Both the position numbers and the translations under genes were made by a program. Positions 7,889 to 15,791 of a stretch of DNA of 55,998 nt are shown piece after piece. Position 1 is the first letter of the stretch. The number at the start of each line of letters is the position of its first letter. The notes under the pieces are model-generated. The model was not told where the DNA came from. It made no database searches and saw only the letters and a program-made list of their open reading frames with translations. The DNA is from an uncultured bacterium (GTDB lineage: Bacteria; Verrucomicrobiota; Kiritimatiellia; RFP12; UBA1067), in the NCBI GenBank assembly GCA_902775595.1, contig CACYNF010000004.1:1-55998 (forward strand). The letters are read 5' to 3'.

Positions 7889-8443
7889 TTAGGCGCGACG
7901 GCGACGGAGCGCGAGACCCGCCATGCCGAGAAGCATGAGCAGACCCGACGTCGGCTCCGGAACGGCCGACCACTTACCAGCGCCCTGGAAGCCAGTGCCT
8001 GCGGGAAGAGCAGACGATCCAGACTGCGCTCCGAATCCGACGTTCTTAGCGGTTGCTGTAGCGTTTGCCGTTACAGACTTTTCGTTCGAGAAGTACGCCT
8101 TGTCGCCATCAACAACGACGAAGTAGTACTTATAAGAACCACCTCCCTGCTCACCATTTTCAAAAGAGAGCCCAGAGAAGACACCCTCATTGAACGACGC
8201 GGTAGCAACATAGCCAGCGGTTGATGTTCCAATGGTCGTGTTGGCCTCTATGAGTGCGAAAAGCGCCGCCTGAGAGGTAACACCAGCATCAAACAGATAT
8301 CCCGTTCCCGTAAACAGAGCGGAATCGGCTGTTGAGCCGGAACCATTATACATGGAGTTCGCACTCGCTTTCCAGTTAGCCGCAGCCGCGTGAGCAAATA
8401 CAGCCGCACAAACGACCGCTGCAGCAATTATCAGTTTCTTCAT
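7889..8443 (-). CDS. PEP-CTERM domain protein, module 2
   Basis: 184 residues. The signal peptide is MKKLIIAAAVVCAAVFAHAA, the mature start ANWKASANSMYNG, and a Gly/Ala/Ser-rich body follows with YYFVVVDGDKAYFSNEKS near residue 110. The C-terminal VPEPTSGLLMLLG, hydrophobic helix and RRRR match the exosortase sorting signal. The body is only distantly like the other copies, while the last 25 residues are almost identical, so the variable part is surface-exposed by inference. The leader is AAAGGAAAACAAAAATG. Confidence 0.92.
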   Translation of the reverse strand: MKKLIIAAAVVCAAVFAHAAAANWKASANSMYNGSGSTADSALFTGTGYLFDAGVTSQAALFALIEANTTIGTSTAGYVATASFNEGVFSGLSFENGEQGGGSYKYYFVVVDGDKAYFSNEKSVTANATATAKNVGFGAQSGSSALPAGTGFQGAGKWSAVPEPTSGLLMLLGMAGLALRRRRA

Positions 8444-8468
8444 TTTTGTTTTCCTTTTGTTTTACATA

Positions 8469-8491
8469 CCGCCAAACACCATGCTTGGCAG
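8469..8491 (-). promoter_or_regulatory. Conserved intergenic hairpin, copy 2
   Basis: In the coding sense the 7-bp stem CTGCCAA/TTGGCGG encloses the loop GCATGGTGT. It lies 10 nt after the stop, again preceded by TAACAATTT. Confidence 0.75.
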
Positions 8492-8501
8492 TTGCAAATT
8501 G

Positions 8502-9158
8502 TTAGTCGTTCAACTCAACGCCCGGAAATGTAATGGTGTTTCCAGCCTCGTCACTCTGGACCCAGAACGCCTGACCAGGAGCAAAGGTAACGTTTTCAGC
8601 GGGTTTTCCAGTGCTCTCATCAAGCCAGCACATCTTGCCCTTGACCATCGTCCAGTCATAGGTGTCAACCGTGTATCCTAGTTCATCAAGCGTGTTAAGA
8701 AAGACAAGGTCAACGGCTTCCTCGTTGCAAACTATGTCTTGAATATCAACGGCCACAGGGAAGCAGTTTCCGCACATCACAGAACCGCCTTCATCATCAA
8801 GATCAACTGTGACATCCTCGGTTCCAACTTGGCCAGAAGATTGGAACACGTTATTGGGCTCGTCGCTCTGCACCCAAAAAGCGGTACCCGGCTTAAACGT
8901 AATGTTCTCGGCGGGTTTGCCAGTGCTTTCGTCGAGCCAGCACATCTTGCCCTTGACAACGGTCCAGTCATATGTATCAACAGTATAGCCAAGGTTGTCC
9001 AGTGTGTTCAAGAACACAAGGTCAACCGCGTCCTCATTGCACTGGATGGTCTGAAGGTCAACAGCGCCGCCCTCAGTGCCGATTCCAAGGAACTGCGGCG
9101 TAACAATCACCGAGCCTCCATTGTTGTCGAGCTCGCTCTGCGCATACCCGACAGCGTT
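8502..9158 (-). CDS. Headless NAVGY two-repeat protein, module 2 (5' truncated)
   Basis: About 218 codons from NAVGYAQSELDNNGGSVIV. Two tandem repeats share LVFLNTLD(N/E)LGYTVD, YDWT, GKMCWLDESTGKPAEN and a PG(T/Q)AFWVQSDE closing strand. In frame, a TAG stop lies seven codons before the NAVGY asparagine with no ATG or GTG between. The first usable start would be within GGSVIV, which removes the conserved first strand and gives no export signal. The gene therefore cannot make a normal secreted product as arranged. The PEP-CTERM gene follows after the hairpin. Confidence 0.7.
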   Translation of the reverse strand, partial: NAVGYAQSELDNNGGSVIVTPQFLGIGTEGGAVDLQTIQCNEDAVDLVFLNTLDNLGYTVDTYDWTVVKGKMCWLDESTGKPAENITFKPGTAFWVQSDEPNNVFQSSGQVGTEDVTVDLDDEGGSVMCGNCFPVAVDIQDIVCNEEAVDLVFLNTLDELGYTVDTYDWTMVKGKMCWLDESTGKPAENVTFAPGQAFWVQSDEAGNTITFPGVELND

Positions 9159-9230
9159 CGTTAGCGTTGATATCTATGAAATACAAGCAGGTGGCAATTT
9201 AACGGTACAGTATCGGTGCAGAAAAGTGCA
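9144..9230 (-). other. Bipartite recombination-like site S2
   Basis: In the coding sense, ACTTTTCTGCACC (complement 9215-9227), 56 nt, then AACGCTGTCGGGTAT (complement 9144-9158). A TGCTTGTATTTCA patch lies between them as in S4. It faces away from S3, from which it is separated by a 147-bp spacer (9231-9377) in which I see no gene. Confidence 0.6.
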
Positions 9231-9377
9231 TCGTTTTCGAGCAGAAAACGACTCCATACAATCCCTTGGACTCGGTATGATTCAACGCCCGAGTGTGCCA
9301 TTAAAGCAGTGTATCTTCACTTGGGTAAATGACCTTCAAAACTGCCTGGAACGGGCTCAGCAAGGGGCGTTTTTCCC

Positions 9378-9466
9378 TTCACTTTTCTGCACCTTAACTG
9401 CACTGTTCCATTAGGCTGGCACTTGCATTTAAAGGCTCACGCCATCTGCGAACGCTGTCGGGTATG
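9378..9466 (+). other. Bipartite recombination-like site S3
   Basis: ACTTTTCTGCACC at 9381-9393, 57 nt, then AACGCTGTCGGGTAT at 9451-9465. Inverted with respect to S2, so the two head-to-head modules have matching sites in opposite orientation. Confidence 0.6.
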
Positions 9467-10152
9467 ATACGCTCGCTCTGCGCGGCGGAAATCAGGCAAA
9501 GGGTGTTGGAGCGTCGTTCATTCCAGTCAGCGAGGGCGGCCTCAAACTCGGCGACATCAAGATTATTGGCTATGACACAACCGAGGGCTACGGAGACTTC
9601 GAGGTTCAGGCAAAGCAGCTTGATGGTTATGGACGTGGTGGTACAACTTACTTCTGGTGCGACTTTGAAGAAGAAGGCGATGTGTACTACGGCTGGTACG
9701 ACGAGGACATGAACGAGTACAACGATCTTGCCCTTGTTCCCGGTGAGGGCCTTTGGGTTTACTCCCCCAGCACAGATTTCCAGATTCAGAGCGCAGGAGC
9801 TGTTCCCAGCACGAGCATTGCCGTGGCGCTGCGCGGTGGCAATCAAGCCAAACTGGTTGTCAATCCCATGCCGACAACCATAACTTTGGGTGACGTCAAG
9901 GTTGATGGCTATGCCAAAGCCGACGGGTACGCCGACTTTGAGATTCAGGCGAAGCAGCTTGATGGTTATGGCCGTGGTGGTACAACATACTTCTGGAGTG
10001 ACTTCGAGGAGGAGGGTGATGTGTATTATGGCTGGTACGATGAGGACATGAATGATTATAATGATGTAGAGGTTGCCGCTGGCGATAGCCTGTGGATATA
10101 TTCTCCGAGCACTGACTACTCGGTTGTATTCCCAACGCCTCTCGCTGACTAA
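9451..10152 (+). CDS. Headless NAVGY two-repeat protein, module 3 (5' truncated)
   Basis: About 233 codons from NAVGYDTLALRGGNQAKG. Two repeats share FE(V/I)QAKQLDGYGRGGTTYFW, DVYYGWYDEDMN and a LW(V/I)YSPSTD closing strand. The second repeat restarts with IAVALRGGNQAKLVVNP. An in-frame TAA lies seven codons before the NAVGY asparagine and no start codon lies between, so the gene has no head. The repeats share only the general plan with those of modules 0, 2 and 4. The hairpin and PEP-CTERM gene follow. Confidence 0.7.
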   Translation, partial: NAVGYDTLALRGGNQAKGVGASFIPVSEGGLKLGDIKIIGYDTTEGYGDFEVQAKQLDGYGRGGTTYFWCDFEEEGDVYYGWYDEDMNEYNDLALVPGEGLWVYSPSTDFQIQSAGAVPSTSIAVALRGGNQAKLVVNPMPTTITLGDVKVDGYAKADGYADFEIQAKQLDGYGRGGTTYFWSDFEEEGDVYYGWYDEDMNDYNDVEVAAGDSLWIYSPSTDYSVVFPTPLAD

Positions 10153-10157
10153 CTAAA

Positions 10158-10192
10158 TTTGCTTCGTACACGGCATAGGGTCGTGTTGCAAA
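10158..10192 (+). promoter_or_regulatory. Conserved intergenic hairpin, copy 3
   Basis: The inner stem ACACG/CGTGT (10168-10186) encloses the loop GCATAGGGT. An outer stem TTTGC/GCAAA extends it after a small internal loop. It lies between the stop of the repeat protein and the A-rich leader. Confidence 0.75.
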
Positions 10193-10217
10193 GTAAAACA
10201 AAAAAAAGGAAACAAAA

Positions 10218-10778
10218 ATGAAGAAAATAATGGTTGCAGCTGTTGCCGTCGCTTTTGCAGCGGTTGCTCATGCTGCTGCGTTCAACTGGTCGTCTTCCGG
10301 CACAAACGCCGCAAAGACATTCTACGGTCCTGATGGTGCGACTGCGCTCGCATCCGGCACGGTCGTGTACCTTCTTGACTCTGGCGTTTCCGGTAACAGC
10401 CAGGCCGACCTCGTGGCAGGTATCCGTGGCGGAAAGTCGATTACTGACTTCACGACGATCACATCCACAACGCTCGACTCCAACAGTCGTCTGACGGCCA
10501 AGGGGTTTGAGTATGGCACAGCAGGCAATGACTATAATTTCTATATGGCCATTGTCTCGGGTGATAATGTGTTCGTCTCGGCAGACAAGGGCGCGAGTGC
10601 GCAGGCCTCTGATACGGTTACGGTTGCATTCTCCGGCATAAAGACCGCCACTCAGACGCTTAAGGCTGATGGTGCGTATGCTGGTGGTGGTTGGTATGCT
10701 GCCGTTCCGGAGCCGACCTCTGGTCTTCTGATGCTTCTCGGCATCGCTGGACTTGCGCTCCGCCGCCGTCGCGCCTAA
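10218..10778 (+). CDS. PEP-CTERM domain protein, module 3
   Basis: 186 residues. The signal peptide MKKIMVAAVAVAFAAVAHAA is followed by FNWSSSGTNAAKTFYGPDG and a Gly/Ser/Thr-rich beta-type body (YNFYMAIVSGDNVFVSADKG near residue 110). The tail VPEPTSGLLMLLG, helix and RRRR is the exosortase sorting signal. The leader AAAAGGAAACAAAAATG fixes the start. The next gene lies beyond a terminator identical to that of module 1. Confidence 0.92.
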   Translation: MKKIMVAAVAVAFAAVAHAAAFNWSSSGTNAAKTFYGPDGATALASGTVVYLLDSGVSGNSQADLVAGIRGGKSITDFTTITSTTLDSNSRLTAKGFEYGTAGNDYNFYMAIVSGDNVFVSADKGASAQASDTVTVAFSGIKTATQTLKADGAYAGGGWYAAVPEPTSGLLMLLGIAGLALRRRRA

Positions 10779-10800
10779 TTCCGCAAGGGATCAACGCAGT

Positions 10801-10832
10801 AAAGCCCGTCCGTGATTGCACGGGCGGGCTTT
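10801..10832 (+). terminator. Intrinsic terminator after module 3 PEP-CTERM gene
   Basis: Same 32-nt hairpin as 2799-2830, followed by a short T-poor tail (ATCTCATG), which suggests incomplete termination before the downstream gene at 10854. Confidence 0.8.
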
Positions 10833-10853
10833 ATCTCATGAGAGGAAGTCTGA

Positions 10854-11696
10854 ATGATTGCACCAAGAGCAACCGCAAAAACGCCACAGCGCAAACGGCC
10901 TTCAGTCATTGTCAAGGTAGCTATATGCTTGGGCGTTGTTGTTATTATCGGCATTGCGTTTCTTGTTTTCTCCAAAAACAATACTACTGAGCCTGCCAAA
11001 CTGTCGAGCAAGAAGCAGGCTCCCATTCAAAAAACGGCTCCGGATCGTTCTCTAAAGCCCTCTCACCCTGCATCAAATCCCACGCAACTCGTCAAGGATG
11101 CGGAGCTGCCTTATTGGAAGCGCGACGCGACAAACGGTCTTTCTGCGGCACAGATTCGGAAGTGGAAAGCTGAACGCCGCCCGCCACCAGGCATCACAAA
11201 CGATACCACGCGCACCGAGGCACCGCCTCAATACGCCATCTTCAACCATGTTTCCGAGAATGAAATCGCCTGTCTCCTCACCATCGAACCGGGGATGACC
11301 CTCGTGGGTGAGCCTTCTTACGGAAAGCATTTTGTCGATGACTTCATGAAGTCCTGTCAAACCCCAATTGTAGTTACGGAGGATGACACGCCTGAGCAGG
11401 CAGAACTTAAGCGATTGATGAACGAGACAAAGATCGACCTCCGCCAACGCATGGCGGATGGCGAAGACCTGGGGCAGATTCTACGTGACACCCGCCAGGA
11501 ATATGTCCGCCTCGCCGAATACAAACAGACACTGGAACACGAACTGAACGAATTGAAAAAGGACAACAGCCTCTCGATGGATGACATCGATGATTTTGTC
11601 AAAGCCGCAAACAAGCTCTTGGACGCAAAGGGAATCGCGCCCATAAAAATGACCCCAATCACACGTCGCATGCTTTTGCGCCGTCGAGGTCTTTGA
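10854..11696 (+). CDS. Single-pass membrane protein with coiled-coil, module 3
   Basis: 280 residues from MIAPRATAKTPQRKR, with ribosome-binding AGAGGAAG 9 nt upstream. One membrane helix (about 20-41) is followed by a Lys/Pro-rich linker. The C-terminal part resembles module 2 (NEIACLLTIEPGM, PIVVTEDDTPEQAELKR, ANKLLDAKGIAPIKMTPITR) with a predicted coiled-coil (RQEYVRLAEYKQTLEHELNE). It lacks the GspF-like N-terminus found in the module 2 version. Role unknown; probably a periplasm-spanning partner of the next two products. Confidence 0.85.
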   Translation: MIAPRATAKTPQRKRPSVIVKVAICLGVVVIIGIAFLVFSKNNTTEPAKLSSKKQAPIQKTAPDRSLKPSHPASNPTQLVKDAELPYWKRDATNGLSAAQIRKWKAERRPPPGITNDTTRTEAPPQYAIFNHVSENEIACLLTIEPGMTLVGEPSYGKHFVDDFMKSCQTPIVVTEDDTPEQAELKRLMNETKIDLRQRMADGEDLGQILRDTRQEYVRLAEYKQTLEHELNELKKDNSLSMDDIDDFVKAANKLLDAKGIAPIKMTPITRRMLLRRRGL

Positions 11697-11716
11697 TTTC
11701 AGAAAGGATGGAACAC

Positions 11717-12499
11717 ATGAAAACAATTATTTATGTACTTTCTCTTGTTGCCTTAATCCCAATGTCGGTCGTTGCGGCCGATATTTCAACTTCACCGGCA
11801 GATGCCGAAAAGCAAGGCGTCAAAAAGCGTGACCTGATACTTTACAAGCACAATGGAGGCGTACTGAAACGCCCAGACACGCAGAAAGGTGTCGTGTATT
11901 ACGTCAATGCGCAGAAACTGGCTCCTGTCGAGTGGCTCAAGCAGAATGCCGCCATTTTTGCGGAGAACATTAAGATAGCCATCGAGGTAAAGGATGGGGC
12001 GTTTGATTTCCCCAATCCAAAGATCCAAGGCAACGCAACTCTCTTTGTCGTCAACGACGAGTCGTTGCCCACCATCCTCCACGCTCCCGAATCTCGCTGG
12101 TGCTTGGTAAATGTGGCTCCGCTGGCAAAGGGCGCTGGAGAGAAGCCCCAGTTCTTTTCCGCCCGCGTCCAGAAGGAGCTGACACGCGCCTTTTCGCTTC
12201 TTGCGGGAACGCAGACATCAAACTACCCGAATTCACTTCTCGGCTGCGTCACAAAGCCTGAAGACCTCGACTTGTTTGCCGATTGCGTCTTGCCCGTAGA
12301 CATCATTGGACGCTTTGCGCCCTATCTCGCTGGCTACGGCGTAAAACCGTATGAGCAGTCCACATATCGCAAGGCTGTTCAGGAAGGTTGGGCACCCGCG
12401 CCTACGAACGATGTTCAGAAGGCGATCTGGGAAAAGGTTCACGCCATGCCTACGGAGCCGCTGAAGATCAAGCCCGAGACGAAAAAGCAGGAGAAGTGA
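11717..12499 (+). CDS. Secreted protein with GWAPAP/QKAIW motif, module 3
   Basis: 260 residues from ATG 11717 with the signal peptide MKTIIYVLSLVALIPMSVVA. Shared blocks are ATLFVVNDESLPTILHAPES, RWCLVNVAPLAKGAG and the end GWAPAPTNDVQKAIWEKVHA, then LKIKPETKK. The last stretch matches module 1 (KIKPETRK) rather than module 2 (KIEFDPKK), so the 3' end co-varies with the type A GspF-like gene that follows with a 4-nt overlap (GTGA). Confidence 0.85.
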   Translation: MKTIIYVLSLVALIPMSVVAADISTSPADAEKQGVKKRDLILYKHNGGVLKRPDTQKGVVYYVNAQKLAPVEWLKQNAAIFAENIKIAIEVKDGAFDFPNPKIQGNATLFVVNDESLPTILHAPESRWCLVNVAPLAKGAGEKPQFFSARVQKELTRAFSLLAGTQTSNYPNSLLGCVTKPEDLDLFADCVLPVDIIGRFAPYLAGYGVKPYEQSTYRKAVQEGWAPAPTNDVQKAIWEKVHAMPTEPLKIKPETKKQEK

Positions 12500-13272
12500 A
12501 ATATACCTTCGCATACAAGACCTCGGACGGCGTCAGGCATGAGGATTCACTTGATGCCGAGAGCCGCGACGAGGTCTTTGAGGTTCTTCGCGGGCGCGGC
12601 ATTAGGCCCATCAAAGTCGTAGCGGCGGACGGGTCGAAGGCGAATGGAGAGGTTCACGGCCTTCGCAAACGCGCCGTGTTCGCCCTTGTAGCCTTCGCTG
12701 CGGTTGTTGCGGGCGTTGTTGCCTACCTCGGCGGGGAGCGCACAGGGGCCGCCACAGCCGCCAATTCTGCGGCAAGTGCGCCGCGCCACCAGATATACGG
12801 TGACCCGGCGACGATGGAGGGGCTGGAACGCGGCGACTTCGCGGCGCATCTGCCGCGCACAGGCGACCAGATGCTCGCCGTCTTTGCACAGCCGGGCAAG
12901 CTTATGTGCGCCAAGGGTGCGAATCCGAGGCGCATCGACGAAAAGAGCTACGCGGCTTTCGAGGCATACACCAAGAATGAACTTGCTGCGGAGAACGACA
13001 TTGCCATCGAGCAATCCGATCTACGCGAAATCACGGAGCTGAAGCAGATCGTAAACGGGATGCGCGAGGAGATGCGAGAATACCTTGCAAATGGCAACGG
13101 CACGCCTCGCTCCTTCTGGCGGCGGCTCAACGAGCGCACCGCGCAGGAGATGCAGATATACGAGCGCACCCGACGCGAACTGGAGAAAGAGACATCTGAA
13201 GAAGTCTGGGAGCAGAAGAACGATGCCTTGCGGCGGTTGGGGCTGCGAACGATTCCCAATCCTGGAGAGTAG
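12496..13272 (+). CDS. GspF N-domain-like single-pass membrane protein, type A, module 3
   Basis: 258 residues starting at GTG 12496 (VKYTFAYKTSDGVRHEDSLD). It is nearly identical to the module 1 protein at 4548-5324, with a GspF-like domain (1-50), membrane helix (about 62-80), the segment HQIYGDPATMEGLERGDFAA and a C-terminal helix. The high similarity to module 1, against the divergent upstream genes, points to recent duplication or gene conversion of the module centre. Confidence 0.85.
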   Translation: MKYTFAYKTSDGVRHEDSLDAESRDEVFEVLRGRGIRPIKVVAADGSKANGEVHGLRKRAVFALVAFAAVVAGVVAYLGGERTGAATAANSAASAPRHQIYGDPATMEGLERGDFAAHLPRTGDQMLAVFAQPGKLMCAKGANPRRIDEKSYAAFEAYTKNELAAENDIAIEQSDLREITELKQIVNGMREEMREYLANGNGTPRSFWRRLNERTAQEMQIYERTRRELEKETSEEVWEQKNDALRRLGLRTIPNPGE

Positions 13273-13281
13273 TAGCTACTC
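13267..13281. repeat. Palindrome at the module 3/4 tail-to-tail junction
   Basis: GAGTAG-TAG-CTACTC, holding both stop codons of the convergent genes with 3 nt between them, as at 5319-5333. Confidence 0.8.
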
Positions 13282-14034
13282 AAGGGATTCGAGGGTGAGC
13301 GGGCGGATGCCGAGGTTGCGGAGCTTATCGTTCTGCGACTCCCAGTAGTTGATGAGGGCGTTGCCGCTCATGGTCTCCTTTGCCCGTTCCAAATCTGCCT
13401 TTGTGCGCTCGTATGCGGCGATCTCGGCGTCTTGGCGTTCCGTCAGCCTCCTGCCATATTCGACGATGGTTCCCCCTGCTGCAATGTAGGCTCGCGCCTC
13501 GGACTTCATGCCATCGACCATCGCCTTAATCTGCCGCGCCTCAAGTCCATCGTCGGATGTGGGATTAATCTTTCGCGCAAGTGCGGACTCGATCTCCTCG
13601 ACCGTCGTGTTGCGTTGCCCTGCCTTTACACCAGGCACGGCGAAGGAGGCGAGGAAGCGCTCTCCTTCATGTTCAAACACATCGCTCCAGCCGGTAAGGA
13701 TGCCTTTCTCGACGATTGCAGCATCGCCTATTGGATAGCGGCGCGTCTGGTCTGACTGAAATGCATCCACCACCGGCGTCGGGCGGACAACGCGCAGAAA
13801 GGCCGCTGTCGCGCCCACAGCGGCGACGACCGCGACGAGGATGAACACAGCCACCACTCGCCGACGGACACCCACAGGCGCGCCGTTAGCTTTGCTGCCG
13901 TCTGCGGCGACTACCTTTATCGGGCGGATGCCCCGCTCGCGCAACACTGCAAATGCGGTATCGCGGCTCGCGGCTTCTATCGACGCCTCGTGCCGTGTTC
14001 CGTCCGACGTCTTGTAGGCGTAGGTGTATTTCAT
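13276..14034 (-). CDS. GspF N-domain-like single-pass membrane protein, type B, module 4
   Basis: 252 residues from ATG at complement 14032-14034, overlapping the preceding stop by 4 nt. It is nearly identical to the module 2 protein (5328-6086), with the main differences near residues 160-200 (ALARKINPTSDDGLEARQIK). It has a GspF-like N-terminal domain, one membrane helix and a helical C-terminus ending LRNLGIRPLTLESLE. Confidence 0.85.
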   Translation of the reverse strand: MKYTYAYKTSDGTRHEASIEAASRDTAFAVLRERGIRPIKVVAADGSKANGAPVGVRRRVVAVFILVAVVAAVGATAAFLRVVRPTPVVDAFQSDQTRRYPIGDAAIVEKGILTGWSDVFEHEGERFLASFAVPGVKAGQRNTTVEEIESALARKINPTSDDGLEARQIKAMVDGMKSEARAYIAAGGTIVEYGRRLTERQDAEIAAYERTKADLERAKETMSGNALINYWESQNDKLRNLGIRPLTLESLE

Positions 14035-14798
14035 CGACCCTTCTTCGGATCGAACTCGATTTTCATGGGGGTAGCGGGCACGGCGTGAACCTTGTCCCAG
14101 ATCGCCTTTTGGTATTCGTTTGCAGGAGGCGGTGCCCATCCCTCGGCGCAGGCTCTCCTGTATGATGTGAGCTTCGCTTGTGCGATGCCCAGCTTCGCGG
14201 CGCTCTGCGACATCTCCCTGAATGGTTCAGGGCAGGGCTGCTCCATTTTGAGATTGTCGATGTCCTTTATTCCTGCGCAGGGTTTCATTACACAGGCTGG
14301 CATCTGGTTGTTTCCCCCACCCAGCATGTAGACGAGCGCCCTCCACACCTCCTTCGTTACCCGCTTGGCGAACTTCTCGGCATCAGGCGCATCCGCCTTT
14401 AGCGGGGCGACGTTCACGCTTGCCCACCCCTGCTCCGGCGCAGCGAGGATCGTCATCTTCGATGTTGCGTCGTCTTTTACCACAATGTACGCGCCAGTAT
14501 TGGCATCGGGGAGGTATTCCCGCGTCGGCTCTCCCTTGATGACCGTGGCTGAGAACCTCGGTCCTGTCGAGACGGCCTTCGCCAATGCATTGAAAATTTC
14601 GTCTGGCACTCCGCTCCGGGCATCGACAATCTTGATGCCCCTCCCCGTGGCGGGGGCTACGACGAAGCCGCCTGTCTTGCGCATGACCTCCTCGCGCATC
14701 TCGGCGGGGGTCTTTCCGTGTTTCCCGTCCGTTTTGCCTTCAGCGGCAATTGCGGCAATGCACAGTGTGGCCGCGATGCAAGCTATTATGTTCTTCAT
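14031..14798 (-). CDS. Secreted protein with GWAPPP/QKAIW motif, module 4
   Basis: 255 residues with a signal peptide (MKNIIACIAATLCIAAIAAE). The body (GGFVVAPATGRGIKIVDARS, LAAPEQGWASVNVAPLKADA) is the most divergent of the four copies, but it keeps the order of blocks and the end GWAPPPANEYQKAIWDKVHA, then KIEFDPKKGR, shared with module 2. The switch from strong divergence to near identity occurs around QKAIW, about 14100. Confidence 0.85.
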   Translation of the reverse strand: MKNIIACIAATLCIAAIAAEGKTDGKHGKTPAEMREEVMRKTGGFVVAPATGRGIKIVDARSGVPDEIFNALAKAVSTGPRFSATVIKGEPTREYLPDANTGAYIVVKDDATSKMTILAAPEQGWASVNVAPLKADAPDAEKFAKRVTKEVWRALVYMLGGGNNQMPACVMKPCAGIKDIDNLKMEQPCPEPFREMSQSAAKLGIAQAKLTSYRRACAEGWAPPPANEYQKAIWDKVHAVPATPMKIEFDPKKGR

Positions 14799-14799
14799 G

Positions 14800-15705
14800 T
14801 CATTGTCTCCCTTGTTGGTTCCTTTTGCTCTTTATCGTTTGGAGCTTCTCCCTGATGTGCTGGCGAAGCTCGCGGTTCTCCGTTCCGGGCATCCTGATTG
14901 GCTCCGAGCCAAGTTCAATAAGTTTTTCGTTCGCCTTGTCGACGTATTCGCGGGCAAGCTCGACGTCGCCGCTTTTGTAGATGTCCAGCGCCTCATTCTG
15001 TGCCTCTATGCGGAGCGCGGCGTTCTCCCTGAGGAGCGACTGGTGCTGTGTCAGTATCTCGTAGACGGACAGCCCCTCGCTCTCCTTGATGGCCAGCACC
15101 TCCGCCCGCAGTTTAATCACGGCTTCCTTGGCGGCCCGCACTTCGGCGCTGTCGCCGTCCAGTATCTCGATCGGAGTCTCCAGGCTCTTCATGAAGTCGT
15201 GGTCGACGCTCTTCGTTATGGGCAGAGGCGGCATGTCGCGACCGGGTGGAGTTGAGGCGATCATGCCGAGAATCTGGTCGGAGCCGTTCGTGAAGATCGA
15301 CCTCCGCCTTGCGAACTTCTCCTTCCACTTGTTCAACCGGGCCTCCTCCGCAGCGGCTTCGGCATTGGCCACCTCATTGGAACTTGCGTCGGCGGCGTGA
15401 ATCAAGCGCCGAGCGGCACCGCCGGAAGATGCAGCAGCAGACTTGGGGGCTATGTCCTTCACTCGTCGCGTCTTTGGAGTGCCGAGCCTCCTGGCCTCCG
15501 CCTCATCCTGTTGCGCATGGTTGCATGAAAACAGCCACCATGCGCCACATGCCACTGCGACAACGGCAAGCGCGGCGAATGTGCCGCGCAGCCAGCCGCA
15601 CCTGGCGGACGGGGCGGGGCGACTCGTCGCGCGGCTGTCCGCCGTGCGATTCCCGTAGCCTTTGCGCGGCACATTCGCCGCGCCGCCGCTGCCGTTCCAT
15701 GCCAT
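14800..15705 (-). CDS. Single-pass membrane protein with coiled-coil, module 4
   Basis: 301 residues. A Gly/Arg-rich N-terminus (NGSGGAANVPRKGYG) without a GspF-like domain precedes one membrane helix (about 42-60), an Ala-rich linker and a long helical part (AEEARLNKWKEKFARRR, RENAALRIEAQNEALDIY). The pattern DHDFMKSLETPIEILDGDSA and the closing ANEKLIELGSEPIRMPG align with the other copies. Function unknown. It begins 19 nt after the terminator. Confidence 0.8.
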   Translation of the reverse strand: MAWNGSGGAANVPRKGYGNRTADSRATSRPAPSARCGWLRGTFAALAVVAVACGAWWLFSCNHAQQDEAEARRLGTPKTRRVKDIAPKSAAASSGGAARRLIHAADASSNEVANAEAAAEEARLNKWKEKFARRRSIFTNGSDQILGMIASTPPGRDMPPLPITKSVDHDFMKSLETPIEILDGDSAEVRAAKEAVIKLRAEVLAIKESEGLSVYEILTQHQSLLRENAALRIEAQNEALDIYKSGDVELAREYVDKANEKLIELGSEPIRMPGTENRELRQHIREKLQTIKSKRNQQGRQ

Positions 15706-15723
15706 TTGTCGCTCCTCTGCATT

Positions 15724-15757
15724 GAAAAGCCCGCCCGATTTCTCGGACGGGCTTCTC
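15724..15757 (-). terminator. Intrinsic terminator after module 4 PEP-CTERM gene
   Basis: In the coding sense AGAAGCCCGTCCG and CGGGCGGGCTTTTC pair around AGAAAT. It lies between the PEP-CTERM gene and the membrane protein gene, as in modules 1-3. Confidence 0.75.
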
Positions 15758-15791
15758 TGAATGCCGCGTTCGTCGCGGCCTTATTCCAGGA

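Noticed and set aside
12388..12495. Upstream extension of the GspF-like gene of module 3 (and of module 4, 14035-14139)
   Set aside because: The extension would overlap the secreted protein gene heavily. The internal GTG or ATG with a 4-nt overlap matches the start seen in the module 1 and 2 copies.
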